This document shows, in pieces, positions 14,501 through 24,200 of a stretch of 64,000 nt of DNA. Source of the DNA: Bimastos eiseni (Eukaryota > Annelida > Clitellata > Crassiclitellata > Lumbricidae); NCBI GenBank assembly GCA_959347315.1, contig OY365806.1, positions 22,954,900 to 23,018,899 on the forward strand. The letters are read 5' to 3'. The notes under the pieces are model-generated. The model was given only the letters and a program-made list of their open reading frames with translations, had not been told where the DNA came from and made no database searches. The stretch's first letter is position 1. The number at the start of each line of letters is the position of its first letter. The position numbers and the translations under genes are program-made.

Positions 14501-15343
14501 ACAATTGCAACTACTTTTTGCGTCTGATTTCGTTCCATAAATATAGTTACTTGGCTTATTTAGGACTCCGCGAACCAGCGGTTTGGTTTAACCATTCCAT
14601 GCTTTATCTGCATTTTTGCATTCTTTACAGTACCGCAATCAATAGAAGTTTCAACGTTATTTAACTGCATTTAGTCGTATTTTATGTTATTCCACAAACC
14701 TTTTTTTTGCTCCTTTCATTGGGTATACAAGTAGGTCTACAATACGACTACGTAACTGCACAAAATCTGATGAAAGCTGCGCAAATTTCTTCCCCAACTA
14801 GGCCTATACACAGTTTGTGTCCAGCTCAACGTTACAGAATGAGCCTTTTTAATTGTGGTAAACAGAATAGCATAGCCCGACCTAATGAACACAAGACTTG
14901 CAGAATTTAGACATAGACATTCAATTATAGGCACAGGTCTGTATAGTATATACAGATTCTTAAATATTGTTCTGGGATCGTAATCGTTAATTTTAAGATG
15001 TGTGTACTAGAGTATACCTTCCGCTCTTTGTGACGATCATTTCGTTTGTGAGTTCACTGAACTGATGCCATAGGTTTTTATCCTCTAAAGTGACTTTAAG
15101 TTTTCGTTCCTGTGCGATGTCGCTTGACTTTCTACCACTCGTTATTCCTGTCTCTCCTCCTCCTCCTCCTCCTCCTCCTCCTCCTCCTCCTCCTCCACCA
15201 CCCTCTTCATCCTCGTTGCTTCCGCTTCCACCCGACTGACCAGACCGTTCCAGCTTCGAATCTGCTCCAGCGGACGCCTCACGCTGCTGCTGCTGCTGCT
15301 GAGTTTGATGAGGAGGGGGATTTCTAAGACTCATCGCTGGCAT
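1..15343 (-). CDS. bra: Brachyury-like T-box transcription factor gene (7 coding exons seen; 3' end beyond window)
   Basis: T-box proteins bind DNA through a ~180-residue domain; Brachyury regulates mesoderm, gut and notochord or blastopore programmes in the nucleus. Joining 15343-15018, 12018-11742, 10135-9977, 5786-5725, 2196-2114, 1486-1280 and 260-1 gives a continuous frame (458 codons) with GT-AG sites and matching phases at every junction. Diagnostic blocks are [62 protein letters not shown] and [18 protein letters not shown]. The exon pattern and the [18 protein letters not shown] block favour Brachyury over other T-box classes. Oddities: Gln and Gly runs before the T-box, an Ala/Gly-rich insertion after NGEW, a Gly-rich insertion after HIVRV, and Arg where Brachyury usually has Glu in KYEPR. 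I see no N-terminal HLLSAV-type motif in exon 1. It is either a fast-evolving orthologue or a lineage-specific paralogue. Confidence 0.9.
1280..1486 (-). CDS. bra: bra coding exon 6 (C-terminal region)
   Basis: A 207-nt exon, acceptor TCAAGCAG, donor GTGAGT. The in-phase frame includes [17 protein letters not shown] and [18 protein letters not shown]. It resembles the W-x(n)-RDRLGL-x-R-x-PY region of deuterostome Brachyury C-termini. The open frames around it in other phases are shadows. Confidence 0.75.
2114..2196 (-). CDS. bra: bra coding exon 5
   Basis: An 83-nt exon, acceptor TTATTGTTTAG, donor GTAAGTC. It joins in frame after DTKER to give [20 protein letters not shown] then LLSQQYS. 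It is a Ser- and acid-rich linker just after the T-box, identified by phase and position rather than strong similarity. Confidence 0.75.
2340..2405. repeat. 27-bp inverted repeat (hairpin) in bra intron 4
   Basis: The arm at 2340-2366 pairs with 2379-2405 at 26 of 27 positions around a 12-nt loop. It is not bounded by recognisable transposon ends. Confidence 0.85.
2639..2864. mobile_element. Short MITE with hAT-like CAG termini
   Basis: The left end CAGAGGTGTAACAAGG and the inverted right end CAGGTGTGTAACAAGC form imperfect 16-bp terminal inverted repeats around a 226-bp G/C-run-rich body. No clear target duplication is visible. It lies in bra intron 4. Confidence 0.5.
3667..3765. repeat. 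(TA)n tract followed by small palindromes
   Basis: A TA dinucleotide run is followed by two overlapping copies of CATAGTATA-type sequence. One forms an 11-bp stem (TAGTTCTATAC/GTATAGAACTA). Confidence 0.8.
4140..4590 (+). mobile_element. Degenerate non-LTR (CR1/L2-like) LINE 3' coding remnant
   Basis: Plus-strand frames give [20 protein letters not shown] and, after a frameshift, [21 protein letters not shown]. These are the LEKVQRRATK and FFSxRVVNxWNSLP landmarks at the end of LINE reverse transcriptases. Stops and frameshifts show it is dead. It sits in bra intron 4, antisense to the gene. Confidence 0.7.
5516..5568. repeat. (TA)n microsatellite
   Basis: About 26 TA units, about 150 bp downstream (in transcription) of bra exon 4. 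Confidence 0.95.
5725..5786 (-). CDS. bra: bra coding exon 4 (end of T-box)
   Basis: A 62-nt exon between TTTCAG and GTAAGC encodes [20 protein letters not shown] plus a split Arg codon. This is the C-terminal DNA-contacting helix region of the T-box and is nearly identical to canonical Brachyury. Confidence 0.93.
5945..6060 (-). mobile_element. L2-type LINE or SINE 3' tail
   Basis: On the minus strand it reads GAGGCGC...GGGGCGCTATATAAAT followed by a TACATTGC-like end. This is the stem-loop and GCGCTATATAAAT tail of L2-class elements and the SINEs that borrow it. Confidence 0.5.
6484..6720 (-). mobile_element. Second L2-type 3' tail plus short tandem repeat
   Basis: AATTTATATAGCGCC...CAGAGGC repeats the tail seen about 500 bp earlier. 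It is flanked by three to four imperfect 12-bp GACTGTGTCTTT units at 6626-6667. Confidence 0.5.
6838..7056 (-). mobile_element. tRNA-derived SINE, copy 1 (bra intron 3)
   Basis: Reverse complement begins GCGCCACGGTGGCCGATTAG, a type II (Leu/Ser-like) tRNA A-box region. It continues with ACTCAGTGTGCGCTGAGTGA, a degenerate B box and a shared body CCTCGTCCGAGGAGTCA...GTGCACTTCTGAGCAAAAA...AAGAAGGGCGATATCAAATT. The same body recurs at 12107 and 12751. Confidence 0.75.
9463..9660. repeat. GAGACA-type imperfect microsatellite
   Basis: Imperfect AGAGACAGAGGAAG and ACATACAAAGAGAC units repeat. Open frames here are low-complexity artefacts. Confidence 0.8.
9977..10135 (-). CDS. bra: bra coding exon 3 (T-box, IMLNSLHKY to AYQNEE)
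   Basis: Exactly 53 codons, phase 0 at both ends, acceptor ACGACAG and donor GTCAGT. Contains [18 protein letters not shown], then a Gly/Cys-rich insertion ([12 protein letters not shown]), then the conserved [17 protein letters not shown]. The Arg in KYRPR is unusual. Confidence 0.93.
10188..10405. repeat. Tandem minisatellite, about four units of 50-70 bp
   Basis: Units start TTTAGTCTACAGATGATTCG or a close variant, followed by a TATGCGACT block and CTGTTTAACTTT. Starts lie near 10190, 10258, 10308 and 10362. The array ends about 50 bp upstream (in transcription) of the bra exon 3 acceptor. Confidence 0.75.
10790..11320 (-). mobile_element. Non-LTR LINE reverse-transcriptase C-terminal remnant
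   Basis: Three minus-strand frames in order give [20 protein letters not shown], then [11 protein letters not shown]...[12 protein letters not shown], then [19 protein letters not shown] and [11 protein letters not shown]. These match the HIDHVCTKASQRLY, ARLEYASPAW, LxHPNHVLxxLLPP and YNLRxRxHNR landmarks of LINE RT tails. Frameshifts make it non-coding. It lies in bra intron 2, sense to the gene. Confidence 0.75.
11742..12018 (-). CDS. bra: bra coding exon 2 (T-box core)
   Basis: Acceptor TTTCCAG, donor GTCAGT. Encodes [17 protein letters not shown] through [11 protein letters not shown]. After NGEWTPCGN there is an Ala/Gly-rich stretch ([11 protein letters not shown]) where Brachyury normally has a short Pro/Glu segment. 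The conserved [10 protein letters not shown] and KVKLTNKL residues are intact, including the Lys of LTNK reported to matter for Brachyury specificity. Confidence 0.92.
12107..12345 (+). mobile_element. tRNA-derived SINE, copy 2 (bra intron 1)
   Basis: Starts GTGTGGAACGGTGGCAGATT with the same tRNA-like head, CTCGTCCGAGGAGTCACTGT block and TTGGAAGAAGGGCAATATCA 3' part as copies 1 and 3. It begins within about 90 bp of the bra exon 2 acceptor, in antisense orientation. Confidence 0.78.
12751..12983 (+). mobile_element. tRNA-derived SINE, copy 3 (bra intron 1)
   Basis: Same head (GTGTGGCACGGAGGATGATC), same CGTCCGAAGAGTCACTGTGT body and GGAAGAAGGGTGGTTTAAAA end, followed by a (TAA)n tail. It has the same orientation as copy 2, about 640 bp away. 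Confidence 0.8.
14326..14364. repeat. AT-rich palindrome
   Basis: GATCATAATATA pairs with TATATTATGATC around an A/T loop, giving a 12-bp stem in bra intron 1. Confidence 0.8.
15018..15343 (-). CDS. bra: bra coding exon 1 (N-terminus, start of T-box)
   Basis: Starts at [14 protein letters not shown] six-Gln run is followed by an acidic NEDEE patch and 16 consecutive glycines encoded by a CTC/CAC triplet run on the plus strand. The T-box begins near residue 81 ([12 protein letters not shown]). The exon ends AG|GTATAC in phase 2, and the split Arg codon is completed by exon 2. A second ATG follows three codons later, so the exact start is open. Confidence 0.88.
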
Positions 15344-18300
15344 AACTGTCTATATATAGAGATAAATAAACAAAAATATTAACTGGTTTCGTAAATTTTC
15401 ATCACAATTTAAATCCATTCAAATTTCATTCAAGACCGACATAATACGAAAAAACGATGCCATGCAACAACTTAAGACTGTTAAGCCACCACAGATTAGC
15501 AACACTTCAGTCAATGAAAACCCTTGTAGTTGAATCCAATCTGAATTTACATGTAGACTGATCATTACTAGTTCTCCATTTCCTAAATTCATTCTTGGCT
15601 TTATAAATTTTATTTTGTTGCATTTATTCGAATAACGTATTGTCCGTAAAGCCCGGTTTAAGCCTATTGCACATTACTCTATAAGATGCACAAATTGACA
15701 GTTTTAGAGTATTTTGATAACTAACAAGACATCCTCTGATATGTCACTATGTACATTCCAACACCTTAGCAATCAGCAGATGCATATCCTTTGCGACTAT
15801 GAGTAGATTGGTTAAGAATAGGGCAGCCTAAAAATCCTAACATGTCGTGGCAAATATATCTTATCTGGTTTTACAAGTTCTCTATTCTCCTTCTACTCCT
15901 TTTTCTTCTAAACCATCGCACTCTTGTTCCTAGCTCCTTTACTCTCTCCACCATCTAGCCCTACAGTTAAGTTAAATGAATAAACAAAATAAACTCATAT
16001 GAATTAGCTGCCTGAATCTGACATCAACGTTCATTATTATGTTAAGACGTAGGTACGGTAGGTTTAATTAAAAGCTGAAGTGTTAACATTGGACTTCAAA
16101 ATTACTCAGCCAACTTCAGAGTCTTCCACCTTATTCATGCATATCCGTAACCATAACCGCACATGCAATATAGTTTAATCACACGTAGGCTACAAGCATG
16201 AGGTGCGAGAGATCTTCTACCCGAGATCTAAGAATGTATAACGTGTCAGTCGCGTGGGACAATCGATGCAACTAACGCTAGATATAATATCAACAGTACT
16301 CAACCATCGATTACCAATTTGCCATTCAGAAGTGCGAATGATCGAAGAAACTACGAATCTGTAGACCACGGTACAAATCGAGCAATGAGGCTCGAAATGC
16401 CTTTAATTCCTCTTGATTTAGGCCTACATGATTTTCTATTTGCTACGTTAGAGCTAAGCGCATTCTAATTGGAGCTGTTATATTATAAGCTGCAAATTGA
16501 CTTTATTAAGTTTTCGGCTCCATGCACACCACATACAACACAGACGCAGCTCAACCTAGAAAATAGTATGCACTATGCCCAATGCCTTGTAAAGCACAAA
16601 TTGTCGAAATCTCAAACTGGTGGCAGTAAATAAACAGACTGCTCTAAATTGTAATAGTTCACTTTGGCCAAAAGTTTATAAAATGCATATTGGTATCTTT
16701 ATAAACTATCTATTATGCTTTATTAGTAATAGCAGCAATAGTCGAAATGGTAAATACAAGTTAAGTAGACCCACTCGGAGGCAGTTTGTCATATAGAGAG
16801 ACGGATCGAGTTCATTGGTTTCATTGCAGGCCTAAGCATGCACGACTAGGCTACGTAATCGTATGGACCAGTTAAACGGACTAATTGTGATTAAATAAAG
16901 ACGATGCCTTCTGATTATTACAGCCAATGTGGAGTAGGCCTACGGCAGTAGCAGTCTCACACAGCAATCAGATATCCTTACCTTATTAGATAGAACCGAA
17001 CTCAGTGAACATTGTTTAAATGAGTTCAGGTAAGACAAATTGTCTATTTAAAGAGATGACGGTATTCCTGAGGCACACGCTCCTTCGCTTTGTCTGGCGC
17101 CCGTTATGAGACACTGTCACTTGCTTATTTGTCGTCGTCGTCGTCGTTTTCTAATGAATCTGACTTTGAAACCTGAGAATAAAGAGTCCGCAGATACTTC
17201 TATCTATACAGCTGATCCAATTGAATTACTCGCTCACTCAAACGAACAAACCCACACACCCCACGTGCACACATTCGCCTGATCCAGTCATCTACCATTA
17301 TGTGCGTAACAGGTGCCCGTGGGCTGCGACAGCTTCCTTGTAAATCCCTGACTTCATTCGTCGAGCGCAAGGGAAGGGAGGGACTGGGAGAGGGAGGAGG
17401 GAAGGCAGAAGAGCGACGCAGAGGCGGCTCTTCAATGACTCGGTCGTCCGCGCAATACAGACTTTGATCTAAACAAATTAGGAGAATCATTGAACCGTAT
17501 CTCTGCACACAACATCGATGGAGACACCGAGGCATTATTGCCTCTACAGTACAAACGCCTAGATTGAAACCACGTAGTACCACGGCTTTGTAGAGCTATT
17601 GCTCCGTCTCTGCTTCGGTCTCCGTCGGTCTCTTCCTCTGTCTCACTGGTGAAGTCTGGTCATTGATGCGATTGGCCATCGTGTTTGACCAACCGCCACG
17701 CACCATTTCTTAGTAATGGGACAATATGTCCATTCCGTTTTATTGCCCGTTGACTGTTTGGTATGAAGCGACGGTCGCGATAGTTAATAACCACTTGAAA
17801 AAGCTCACAATCTAAAGAATGGAAAACATCGGTCCGCAAGAGGCAAACATAACACGCATGCATATGCACGCGCTTCAATGTATAGTATTTGCGAAGATCG
17901 GATTGTGAGATGCAATTGAACTTCGCAGTAGACTATATCAGATGTACTCGCACACCTCTACACATCAAGGAAAGCGACGGGGTCTGACGTTTCCTCCATT
18001 TCCCAGTAGACCTGCATTATGTGCCCGCAAGTCGCTGGCCTTGAACTGAACGAATTCCGGTGCGTGACTTAGTCTGTGCACCTAAAGAAGAGGCCTCTAC
18101 GTCTATGCATCGAGCGAAACAGCAATTGAACTGTTGTAAGCTCTACTTATTCAGGTCCATGTGTGGGAAAGAGTTCGTCCGCCTCTGTTTGTTTCTGAAG
18201 TCATCCATTGTTCAGCGTTTGCGTTGGTATCTGCGAGTAACCTCTCGACTTAGCGCCAGCAAACAAGTAATAAACTTCGAACCGTATTCCCTGAAGGCTG

Positions 18301-18470
18301 CGAGTTTTGAAGAACACGTCTAGGCATTTTAATGTCTAAATTAAGTGCTGGAATTTAGAGTGCGGCTTGGTTCGTTCAATTCAGAGTCTGAATCATAGCG
18401 AATGCTGTAGACCCATTAACCAAACAGCAGTTAACGCATCTTCACTTGTAGAGGTCGGCCTTTAGAAGCA
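15344..18470. other. bra upstream flank, no gene recognised
   Basis: AT-rich sequence immediately upstream of the bra start, presumably 5' UTR, promoter and regulatory DNA. A CTATATATAG string lies within 10 bp of the ATG, too close to be the TATA box for that start. A (GTC)n run sits at 17133-17147. Open frames at 17200-17583 and 17660-17878 show no recognisable domain. I cannot assign individual binding sites. Confidence 0.4.
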
Positions 18471-20322
18471 GAAAATGTCAATTGTTAATGCGAGTTTGTT
18501 GAACGACGTCTTCGTATCAAAGACGTCATCTCAGTGTGGACGAACCGAACCAATAGGTCTATATATATATATATATGCATACATCTTGTACAATAATTTG
18601 TCGCGGACTTTGTATACATTAATGAACTTCAGCAAATTTTTTAAGATACTGCATAGCGCATTATTGCGGTCATCTGCGAGTCATCTAATTTGTTCCAGGC
18701 AAAATTACCAGGAAATAGAATCATCACCTCTGACCTTTAAATAGATTTAATCACTTATGCCCTATAGAAATTTGTATAATATATACATGGAAGGGCCGAG
18801 TGTAGGACACAGGACTTAAGCCCAGGACATAAGCCCCCCCCCCCTCTGACAAAAGCCCCTCGATTACTGGCAGGACAATAGCCCCTTATGTCTAGGCTTA
18901 ATAGAAAATATATTTTTCAACAATCAGTTAGTTTTAATCGTAAAGTACAAATTTTTACAGCACTATGCCGGTACCCTAAAGTCAAGCGCATGGCACCAGC
19001 TCAATTGTTCACATAATTATATCGCTACGTCGTATCGGAAACCTGCCAGCATACCCACTTAGATACAATAGTGGACCCTATTTTGGACTTGCATAGAGAC
19101 CATGCGGCTTACATGTATCATAAATGCTGGCAGGGATATATCTAAGGAAGTTTATAACAGACTGATCATGCGGTCCCTGGTCTCGAATACTATTCAGCAA
19201 ATTCAACACATTGGAATTGGTGGCACGATAGACGTTTTCTTTTTCCATATTGAAACCGCTGTCCGGATTGATCCAAAATATTCATCTAAAACAAGCAGAC
19301 ATAGAAATATAATTCAACAATAAAACTAAGTCTCAAATTAAGTTCAAAATGTGTGTATGCAGAATCTATGTCTCTTGAAACTGGCTTTTGCATTTTAGAT
19401 CATGTTTTTAGAAAAAAGTCAGAGGAATTAAAACGGCAATGAGCAACAATAAGATAATATTCAGTAAGCATCCCGCTAGGGTACACCACAGTTTTTTTAA
19501 CATTGCCACAATCTAATATAGGCCATGCTCAAATATTGCAGTTCATTTTGCCCACTAAATGAACATAATTTTCTTTCTAGCATTTCGCATGTATATTAGC
19601 TCTCCACCTAATTTTAATGGCTACTTCCAACCAATTTCTTCAGTTCTAAAGTGAGATCTGCTTTGAATATAAAAGGGTTTTTGCAAGAACCAATTCACGT
19701 AAATTTTTTCTTAAATATGTGAGTGCGAACTTTTGAAATGAACTTCCCTTTTCAGCTTAGAATTTTTTAGTCTTTCTGCATTTAAAAAACATCTTCATAT
19801 ACATATTCTCTCACGTGACTAATGCTTTATCGCGTGCATATTAGTTAACTGGTTAAGTTTATTTCTAATCATACCTGACACTGTGTTAAACATGGGTTGT
19901 CTATACCCATAAAGAAGAAAAGTATGCATGTTTGTATTTTAAACAAAAACTTTTGATCCACTAGACCGATTGCTCCCAAATATTGTACGAATACTTCTTA
20001 GCAGCCGAGGAAAAACGAAGGACGGTTCCCAATCCAATAATGTTCCCCCTTCTCCGTGCGTCGAAGGGGAAACAGGCGTGAATTTAGAAGGTCCTCGTTC
20101 TCGGCTGATGACCAGTTGTATAACTATATAATCTACACCCACTTTGATGAGTATTCATTAAGGTGGGCGTTTTTACTCTCCGATGGTGCTCAACACACAA
20201 GTGCGCAATAACACATGTATCGCACGAAATAGTCCAACGCTCTCAGGGTGAAACAAACACAGCTGACAACCCTCAGACGCTCGAAATACTTCCAATCTAT
20301 AAATATAAAGAACAACGGGAGG
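18471..20322. other. Intergenic, repeat-like blocks only
   Basis: No gene recognised. 18795-18890 holds repeated GGACATAAGCCCC-type modules (see findings). 19940-20010 holds a block with CCGATTGCTCCCAAAT and TTCTTAGCAGCCGA, repeated at 29385-29450. Confidence 0.5.
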
Positions 20323-20597
20323 CAGTAGTGTAGTGGGGCGGGAACGCAGAGCAACGCCGTTCCCGCACTTTTTTCCAGGGAGGGAACGCGATCCCTCACT
20401 ATTTTGCAGCATTTTTGCTGAAATAAATGAACCAAGAAGACTCACAGTTTCAACTGCTTACTTACTGGAGTCTTTCGCAGATATATTTATATCTGTGTTG
20501 GCTTTATACGAAATATTCTATGTAAATGGCGTTTCAGCGTCTGTCTGTTGTAATTTTGTAAATAAAAGCTAATGATAAATAAAAATAGTACAGTAGT
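20323..20597 (+). mobile_element. hAT transposon 5'-end copy (275 bp)
   Basis: Starts CAGTAGTGTAGTGGGGCGGG and matches 26456-26730 over 275 bp with about six differences by eye. It is the left end of the autonomous hAT at 26456 without the transposase. The 79-aa frame in both copies is non-coding terminal sequence. Confidence 0.85.
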
Positions 20598-20932
20598 CTA
20601 ACTAGAAATAAATAGAAATAGTACAGTAGTCTAACTACTTAGGCCAACGGTCGTGTTAGCAATACCAGCTATCTGCTATCAACATCAAAGTCCACAAACG
20701 ACAGGTCCTGAACATCGTTAATTGCAAACAGTATCCGTTGAACGTGGATTTCATTGATTGAGAGTATGTTAGTGATAACCACTAAAAGTTTTATGATATA
20801 TATTTTATATATATACTATATATATATATATTTGATTAATTTCTTCTGGAAATACGTACAAAAACATTCTTCCTATCCGAAACGTTCACGGTTGCTTCGC
20901 TAAAACAGCAACAGTCGACGAATATTAACACT

Positions 20933-21284
20933 TCACATTTTGTTTCTCCACGACTGCCACTCTCCAGGTTTCGGATGTTCTAAACACACGCCCTCTTCCC
21001 ACCATTTGTAGAAGTTTGGATACCAGTGAACGTAGCTTCCGTCGTCACTGGCATGCAGAAGAGCACACAGACGACACCAATGAGATTCTTCTGAAATAAA
21101 GCTTCCAGTTTTCTTCCAGCGAAAATATTCATTGTATAGTGTATCGTTTTTATCGAGAAGATGGAGGAAGTCAGCCAGTTGCTTCGGACTGCCAAAGTCA
21201 TCGACGTGAATGTAGGACCCAGGCGGAGCCACAGCTTTGTAGTCGTCTGGATGCGCTCCGAGAACAATCGGCAGTACTTCATTA
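20933..21284 (-). CDS. Fucosyltransferase exon 2 (C-terminal catalytic part)
   Basis: Acceptor CATGTTTACAG. Encodes NEVLPIVLGAHPDDYKAVAP through the stop after SWRNKM. It holds the donor-site PPGSYIHVDDF region and the Cys-rich end (WCRLCALL, GVCLEHP). Confidence 0.92.
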
Positions 21285-24200
21285 CTGTAAACATGACTAG
21301 ATAACATTGGAAACAGGATTAAGAGGAAACAATCAACTGTACAAGAGTCTAGATATCGCTTATATAAACACATTATTTTAGACATTGTCGATTGATTATC
21401 CTGTAGCATGCCAGATCAATTGGCATTAAATTATATTGACTCCTAGTCAACCATCCATATTCGTTATGCTGGTCACTCATTTAATCATTTTGTCTGTAGC
21501 GCAGTCGAAGCGATCATTTCCTGCCTCTCCATTGTTGGCTTACGCACGAGAGTAGATGGCTACTTTCAGGGTTTGCAGACTAATGGCCAACAATTACGAA
21601 ATGCGCGAGAGGAAGCACTAACGGTGAATTTGTCGTAATCCGATTTTATGAGTTAAATGTCGATTATAGATGTTAGAATAAAATATTATATAGTTTGATG
21701 AATGCAGTTGGTAGCCCTAGGTAACTAGGCCTATGCAGAAGATTTGCATCTCATTTTCAGGAGACGGGCCTGATATGATCATCAGATAATGATATAAGAT
21801 TATTTATAACATGATTAAAACCTCACATCGGATCTTAAGACGCTATAGATAACGTGACTGTGAAGGAAACAATTGGTTAACTATGGACCCTTTGTCACAT
21901 GACACATATTAATCCTTGATTGTGCAAATTGTGCTGGTAAATACTTGAATATGACCAATAGTGTATGCGTGGGATTTTACAACCTGCTATTTAGATCATT
22001 ATTTATAATTTATGCAGTAAACTCATCAGCGTGAAACCTTTCAAAAAATGGTTAATTAAAAATATTCTTGTTGATGCTGTAGCCTACAGGATGCACAATT
22101 ACAGTGTTATTTGAGGTTCAGTTACTAGGCCGGTCCGACGTGGGGGGGTGAGGGGGTGAGATGCCCAGGGGCCCCAAAAATATTTGGTAGTCCGGGCAAT
22201 TAACTGACGAGGCATTCTAACAATTTTTACTGCGGCTAAATGCGAAAAAGTTACTTGTTAGATTGTATGGAGGCACGTGACTGCTCTGCATAGGAGCCTG
22301 GCATGTCTTTCGTCATCCCTGCTAATAGGCTTACTGTTTTATATAACAGGGAGTTGCACAAAAATATTTGCACTCCCACTTATACTTGTGATCATGCCTA
22401 GGATCTTTCCTACAGTGTCGGAAGAACTAATTTGCCATAAAGTTGCTCAACTGAAAAATATGGAAAACGTCAAATGACTTAAATCCTCACTATAATTTCC
22501 GATTGTTGTATATATCAAATGACAAGCCCCTTAGGTAGAGTTTCGCTTCCAAAGCATGTGATTATGTATTTTCGGTGTGCGGACGTTTCATCCCCGGACG
22601 ATTCATCCCGGCCGGTTCATCCTCTGACGTTTCATCAAGCGAACTGTTCATCATAGGATGTTTCAACCCCAGACGTATTAACCCCCAAAATTAATGTTTT
22701 ATTGCTCCACTACTTCGTAGCAATTCTATCTTCATGTCAATAATTGTTATATACTTCAAACATTAATTTCTTAATCTTAGCAGTGCAACTGAAAGTTGAC
22801 ACGTCTCACAATTCATTTGATGTAACTATGATATCAGTCTTAGGTTTAATTATCAGGGCAAATTAAAGTTGATACATCTCTTAATTTGTTTGAGAATATT
22901 TGTGAATGGATATGGAAGCTCAGACGTGTTGATTTATCTGCGAGCGATCGCGCATTTGTCTCATTGATAATTTATGCTATATTGAACAATGACACCTTTG
23001 CAGATAATATTTAGTTTTCTCCGTCTAATTTGGTTCTATGAATTGATCATGAATTTACATCATTTGTAGGCCACTATGTTGGCAAAAGTAATTCATTAAC
23101 ATTCATGTAATAAATATTCGCTTGCAACATATCATGCCAAAGTTATTCGAACGTCGCTTTACATTTCTTGACAAACTAAACTGCTATAAAGGAGTGAAGC
23201 AATAAAACATTAATTATTGGGATGAAACGTCCGCGGATGAAACGTCCTATGATGAACAGTCAGCTTGATGAAACGTCCCGGGGATGAATCGTCCGGGATG
23301 AATCGTTCGAGGATGAAACGTCCCAGAATCGTATTTTCACTTCTATCCAAATGCTCTATAACAAAGCAAATAATCATGACCTCTTGACGGCATGAATTGA
23401 AATCGTACGTGCGCATTGACTATGTCCCTAAACGCTAGCCAAAGAAATGACTATTTTAAATACGTGTTTGCGAAGATTTTATTGAGAACATCTTGAGCTG
23501 TAGATGAATACGCTCCAATTAATGCTCATAAACTCTCACAGCACCGAGGCATACAAACCACATTTTAAAAAGGTTGCTCCTAAATAGACGCAAAGAGGCA
23601 TGTGCATTTTTTTAAATCTTGTGATCATTACTACTAATTTTGAGTGAAAAAGGCACATTTAACTATTATTATTATTAAGCAATAAAAGCCCAATTCACAG
23701 CAGCGTAAGTTTCAGTTTTATTTTCCGATTTTTAAAGTGCTTTCTCGATCGCGGTCACAATTTACAAACACAAATTGACACCATCAACAAAATGGAGATA
23801 AACAGCGTTATAAGCGATTGACTTGAAGTGAATATGGTAAAAGAGGAAGGCCTGAGATAGATAAGAATAAAGGGGTTTTGCAGTTGTAGGCCTACCTGAT
23901 GATTAGGCTTATAGAGTAGGCCTATAGCATGAAGGTAGAGGCATGTGAAAATTTACTCTTGAAGGTCTATGAATCACAGGTTGAGCTAAGTATGTTAAGG
24001 CAATAAGTTAAAAAACTTATGTTGTACAATACACGCAACTGGTTCACTGGAAGTTATGCTTAAGTGTCACAAAAAGTAGGCTACTTACTGCAGAGCATTG
24101 TTGAAGAACTTTTCTGTGATGTAGTCTTTGCAACAGTTATTCTCAAACGAAAGATAAAATTTGTATTCTTTCCTCAGCATCTTCAGACATCCACCCATTT

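Noticed and set aside
17200..17583. 127-codon minus frame upstream of bra
   Set aside because: Composition is not protein-like (Arg/Ser/Pro patchwork). No splice context or similarity recognised.
20333..20572. 79-codon frame also found at 26470-26705, apparently a conserved protein
   Set aside because: It is the duplicated terminal region of a hAT element; identity reflects recent transposition, not coding constraint.
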